The notes under the pieces are model-generated. The model did no database searches, was not told where the DNA came from, and saw only the letters and a program-made list of their open reading frames with translations. The position numbers and the translations under genes were made by a program. Below are positions 52,277 to 54,949 of a stretch of 54,949 nucleotides of DNA, piece by piece. Numbering within the stretch: the stretch's first letter is position 1; every line of letters begins with the position of its first letter. Source of the stretch: Parafrankia sp. EUN1f (GTDB taxonomy: Bacteria > Actinomycetota > Actinomycetes > Frankiales > Frankiaceae); contig NZ_ADGX01000054.1 of assembly GCF_000177675.1 (NCBI RefSeq), positions 1-54,949 of the forward strand, read 5' to 3'.

Positions 52277-54949
52277 GTGCCCCGGCCCGAGAGGCCGGTA
52301 GACCCGTCAGACGGCCCCGTCGCGGAGTTCGCACTCCAACTGCGAGCTCTGCGACGGGGAGCCGGCCTGACCTACCGGCAGATGTCGGAGCGTGCGCACT
52401 ACTCGGCACCCACGCTTTCCTCCGCGGCCTCTGGGCAGGAGGTGCCCAGCTGGAACGTGGCGTGGGCGTATGTGGCCGCATGTGGCGTCCCGAGCAGCCA
52501 GCAGCAGTTGTGGCTGGAGCGCTGGCGGAGCCTTCCGCGCCCAGAAGCGGGCAGCGCACGCCACGCCAGTCCTGACCAGCCTCCGGGCAGTGCCCCTGGG
52601 GCTGGGGCTGTCACAGCCTCGGCACGGCAATCCACATCTGGAGCTGTCGCCAGTGAGGGCGGGTCAACCGTTCAAGATCCTGCGTTCATCAACACCCCGC
52701 AGGAGTTGGCTGCCGCGCTCGACGCGCTACGCCAACGCCTGGGTCTGTCTCTGGCAAACCTGGAGACGAAGGCCCGCCAACTGCCGCCGCGCAAGAACGG
52801 ACAGGCACGCTGGCTGCCCCGCAGCACCACATCAGACCTGCTCAGCAAGGGCCGACCATCTCAGGAGACGCTGGAGACGTTCCTCGCTGTGTGCGAGGTG
52901 CCAGCACAGGATGTCAGCCATTGGATCGCAGCCCTGCACCGTGTCCAGACCGCGATGTCAGAGGGACGTGGCGTCGCACGAGTGCCCGAGGTACCCGGGC
53001 CATCTCCGTTTCCAGGACTTGCCGCGTTCGACGCGAACCGAGCCACGATGTTCAGGGGCCGGGAGGCCGAGATTCGCCGGCTGACCGACCGGATGTTGTC
53101 GCTGGCGGACGCGGGCGAGCTGGTGGCGGTTGTGGGCCCGTCGGGGTGCGGCAAGTCGTCGCTGGTCGCGGCCGGTCTCGTACCCGCCCTGGCAGCCGAC
53201 GGCGATTGGTTGGTAACCCTGCCGATGAGCCCTGGCAGCCAGCCCGCCGCCGCGCTCGCCGCGACCCTGGCTGATGCAGGTCGCCGCCACGGCCTGGAGT
53301 GGGAAACCGAGACACTGACGCCCCAGCTGGACGACCCGCTCATGGTTGCCCACGTTGTCGGCGAGTTGCTGGCCGCGGCAGCGCCAGCGAAACGGCTGCT
53401 ACTGGTCATCGACCAGGCCGAGGAACTGCTCGTAAGCACCAGCGTGGAGGGCCGAAACCGGTTCCTGGCCCTACTGGCAGCGGCGAGCGTGGCACGAGCC
53501 CGGGTGGTCGCAACCCTGCGGTCGGAGTACCTCGACCCGCTTCTGGACGCATCCGCGAAGGCCGGGCTCACTGTGCACGCGGAGGCACTTGCGCCGCTAA
53601 CCCAGGACCGGCTGCCCGTAGTGATCGCCGAACCAGCCCGGTTGGCCGGACTGCATATCGACGACGAGCTTGTCACCCAGATGGTCCTTGATACCGGTGA
53701 CGGCCAGGCCCTCCCGCTGCTCGCCTACACCCTCCAGCGCCTCTCTCTGGCCGCCCAGGATGTGGACACAAACGTCCTGTCAGCCGGACTGTATGAACAG
53801 ATCGGCGGGGTCCGGGGCTCACTGGTTGACCACGCCGACGCCGCCCTCGCCGACGCCATCGCAGCCACCAGCCGCACCCGGCAGGAGGTTCTGGCCGCGC
53901 TGCTGCAACTGGCTACCGTCGACATCGACGAACGGCCCATCCGCCGCAGGCTCCTGCTCGACCACCTGTCAGACCCCATCCGCGCCCAACTCGACCCGTT
54001 CATCAACCGCCGGCTGCTGATCGTCGACACTCCGCCTACAGGGCCGGCCACGGTCGAAGTCGCCCATGAGCGATTCCTCACCGCCTGGCCTCCACTGACC
54101 CAGGCCATCGCCGACGACACGGACCGGCTGCGCCAGCGCGCCCAAGCCGAGACCGCCGCCTACGACTGGCAGCAAGCCGGCCGGCCGCGCGAACAGCTGT
54201 GGACCTATAACAGGGCCGCCGCCGTCCTCGGTCTCCTCGCCCCTGACGACCTCAGCCTGACAGCCCGGCTATTCCTAGTTACCAGCCGCCGCCGTGCCCG
54301 CCGCCGCCTCATCAACATGTTCACCGGCCTGACCGTCCTACTGCTGGTCGTCACCAGCCTAGGAGTCGTCGCCTCCCTGCAGAGCCAGAGGGCCAACGAC
54401 CAGCGTCGGATCACAGAACAGCAGCAGCGCATCGCGGTCGCCCGGCAGTTGCTCACCCTCGCTGACAGCGCCCGCGAGGCAGATACCACCACCGCCCTGC
54501 GCCTCGCTATCGCCGCCAACGACATCGCGCCTGGGGCCAGCGCCCGCAGCAACCTCCTGGAAACCCTTGGTACTACGCCACGCCAAATCAGCTCCCTGCT
54601 CACCGGCGACACCGGTCAGGTGAGCATGGTGGGATTCGGTCCGGACGGGCGGCTGCTGGCCACCGGTAGCAGCGACGGCACGGTGCGGCTCTGGGACATC
54701 TCCGACCCGACCCACCCACGCCAAATCAGCTCCCTGCTCACCGGCGACACCGGTCAGGTGAGCATGGTGGGATTCGGTCCGGACGGGTCGCTGCTGGCCA
54801 CCGGTAGCAGCGACGGCACGGTGCGGCTCTGGGACGATCGTCCGACCCGACCCACCCACGCCAAATCAGCTCCCTGCTCACCGGCGACACCGGTCAGGTG
54901 AGGCATGGTGGGATTCGGTCCGGACGGGTCGCTGCTGGCCACCGGTAGC
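52277..54949 (+). CDS. HTH-STAND NTPase with TM segment and WD40 repeats (3' end cut, indels near the edge)
   Basis: A very large regulator-like protein starting at a GTG (52277). Order: an XRE-like HTH (ALRRGAGLTYRQMSERAHYS, about residues 23-42), a Pro/Ser linker, a second HTH-like region (about 135-220), a STAND NTPase (GLAAFDANRATMFRGREAEI; Walker A VVGPSGCGKSSLVAAGLV about 285; Walker B LLLVIDQAEEL about 373), a helical C-terminal NTPase part, one TM helix (LTVLLLVVTSLGVVAS about 686), then WD40 repeats (GPDGRLLATGSSDGTVRLWD). In the third repeat two extra bases create a stop at 54899-54901, and one further base restores the repeat phase afterwards, so the true protein probably continues past the window. 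STAND-WD40 proteins act as switch-like sensors. Confidence 0.8.
54581..54949 (+). repeat. Tandem 138-base WD40 repeats, nearly identical at the DNA level
   Basis: Copies begin at 54581, 54719 and 54859, each opening with CGCCAAATCAGCTCCCTGCT. Copies 1 and 2 differ by only a few bases (for example GACGGGCGG versus GACGGGTCG, Arg to Ser). Copy 2 is 140 bases long because of a two-base gain near 54836, and copy 3 has one extra G near 54902. Such DNA identity marks recent amplification, and the array runs off the right edge. Confidence 0.85.

Overview
The window reads as chromosomal DNA of a very high-GC actinobacterium. The evidence is G/C-ending codons throughout, frequent GTG and TTG starts, ATGA and GTGA stop/start overlaps, TANNNT -10 boxes placed so that transcripts would start at or near the start codon, and families typical of soil actinomycetes (DesK/NarL two-component systems, a Clp_N/HTH protein, a STAND-WD40 protein, a Van-type ligase). 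A Frankia-like organism is my best guess, but no rRNA or marker gene confirms it. I found no tRNA, rRNA or CRISPR array.

Layout. 0-4.1 kb: a secreted RCC1-repeat protein (cut by the left edge), a Clp_N/HTH protein with two palindromic operators sitting on an apparently leaderless promoter, and a DrrAB-type ABC exporter divergent from a TetR regulator. 4.1-9.4 kb: a frameshifted Tat lipoprotein resembling M28 peptidases, then an EAL phosphodiesterase, a CorA transporter and a FabG-like reductase on the minus strand. 9.6-15.2 kb: malate synthase coupled to an IclR regulator, then a secreted TAP-like alpha/beta hydrolase and a dienelactone hydrolase, each preceded by a copy of the same 49-base promoter/operator element. 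15.2-22.4 kb: a coiled-coil protein (frameshifted near its start), a methyltransferase, a VOC protein, a NUDIX hydrolase, a three-gene ABC exporter of the family that includes a methyl-viologen exporter, and a lipoprotein. 22.4-31.1 kb: two P-loop kinases (one preceded by a Cys-Cys-Cys leader peptide), an ArsR/RibD_C/SRPBCC operon, a PLP enzyme, a frameshifted alpha/beta hydrolase behind an unusual leader, a lipoprotein, an APC permease and a LuxR-type C-terminal fragment.

31.4-47.5 kb is rich in signalling. It holds a four-gene membrane/wHTH/methyltransferase operon divergent from a DesK/NarL pair, a second DesK/NarL pair inside a tightly coupled operon with alanine racemase and a Van-type D-Ala ligase, a LysR regulator divergent from a SnoaL-like protein, a DUF218 protein, a MarR regulator divergent from an alpha/beta hydrolase, and a third DesK/NarL pair. 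47.7-54.9 kb: a four-TM protein, a fragment of one Tn3-type transposase on the minus strand, a complete Tn3-type transposase on the plus strand, and a small TM protein followed by an HTH-STAND-TM-WD40 protein whose nearly identical 138-base WD40 repeats run off the right edge.

The strongest candidates for something new are the alr-ligase-kinase-regulator operon, the duplicated 49-base element at 12.2 and 14.1 kb, the self-contained Clp_N/HTH operator-promoter, and the STAND-WD40 gene with its small membrane partner. Several genes (4129, 15215, 27672 and the end of 52277) carry indels. Three of these are repaired by one extra G or C in a homopolymer, so sequence error must be excluded before they are called pseudogenes.
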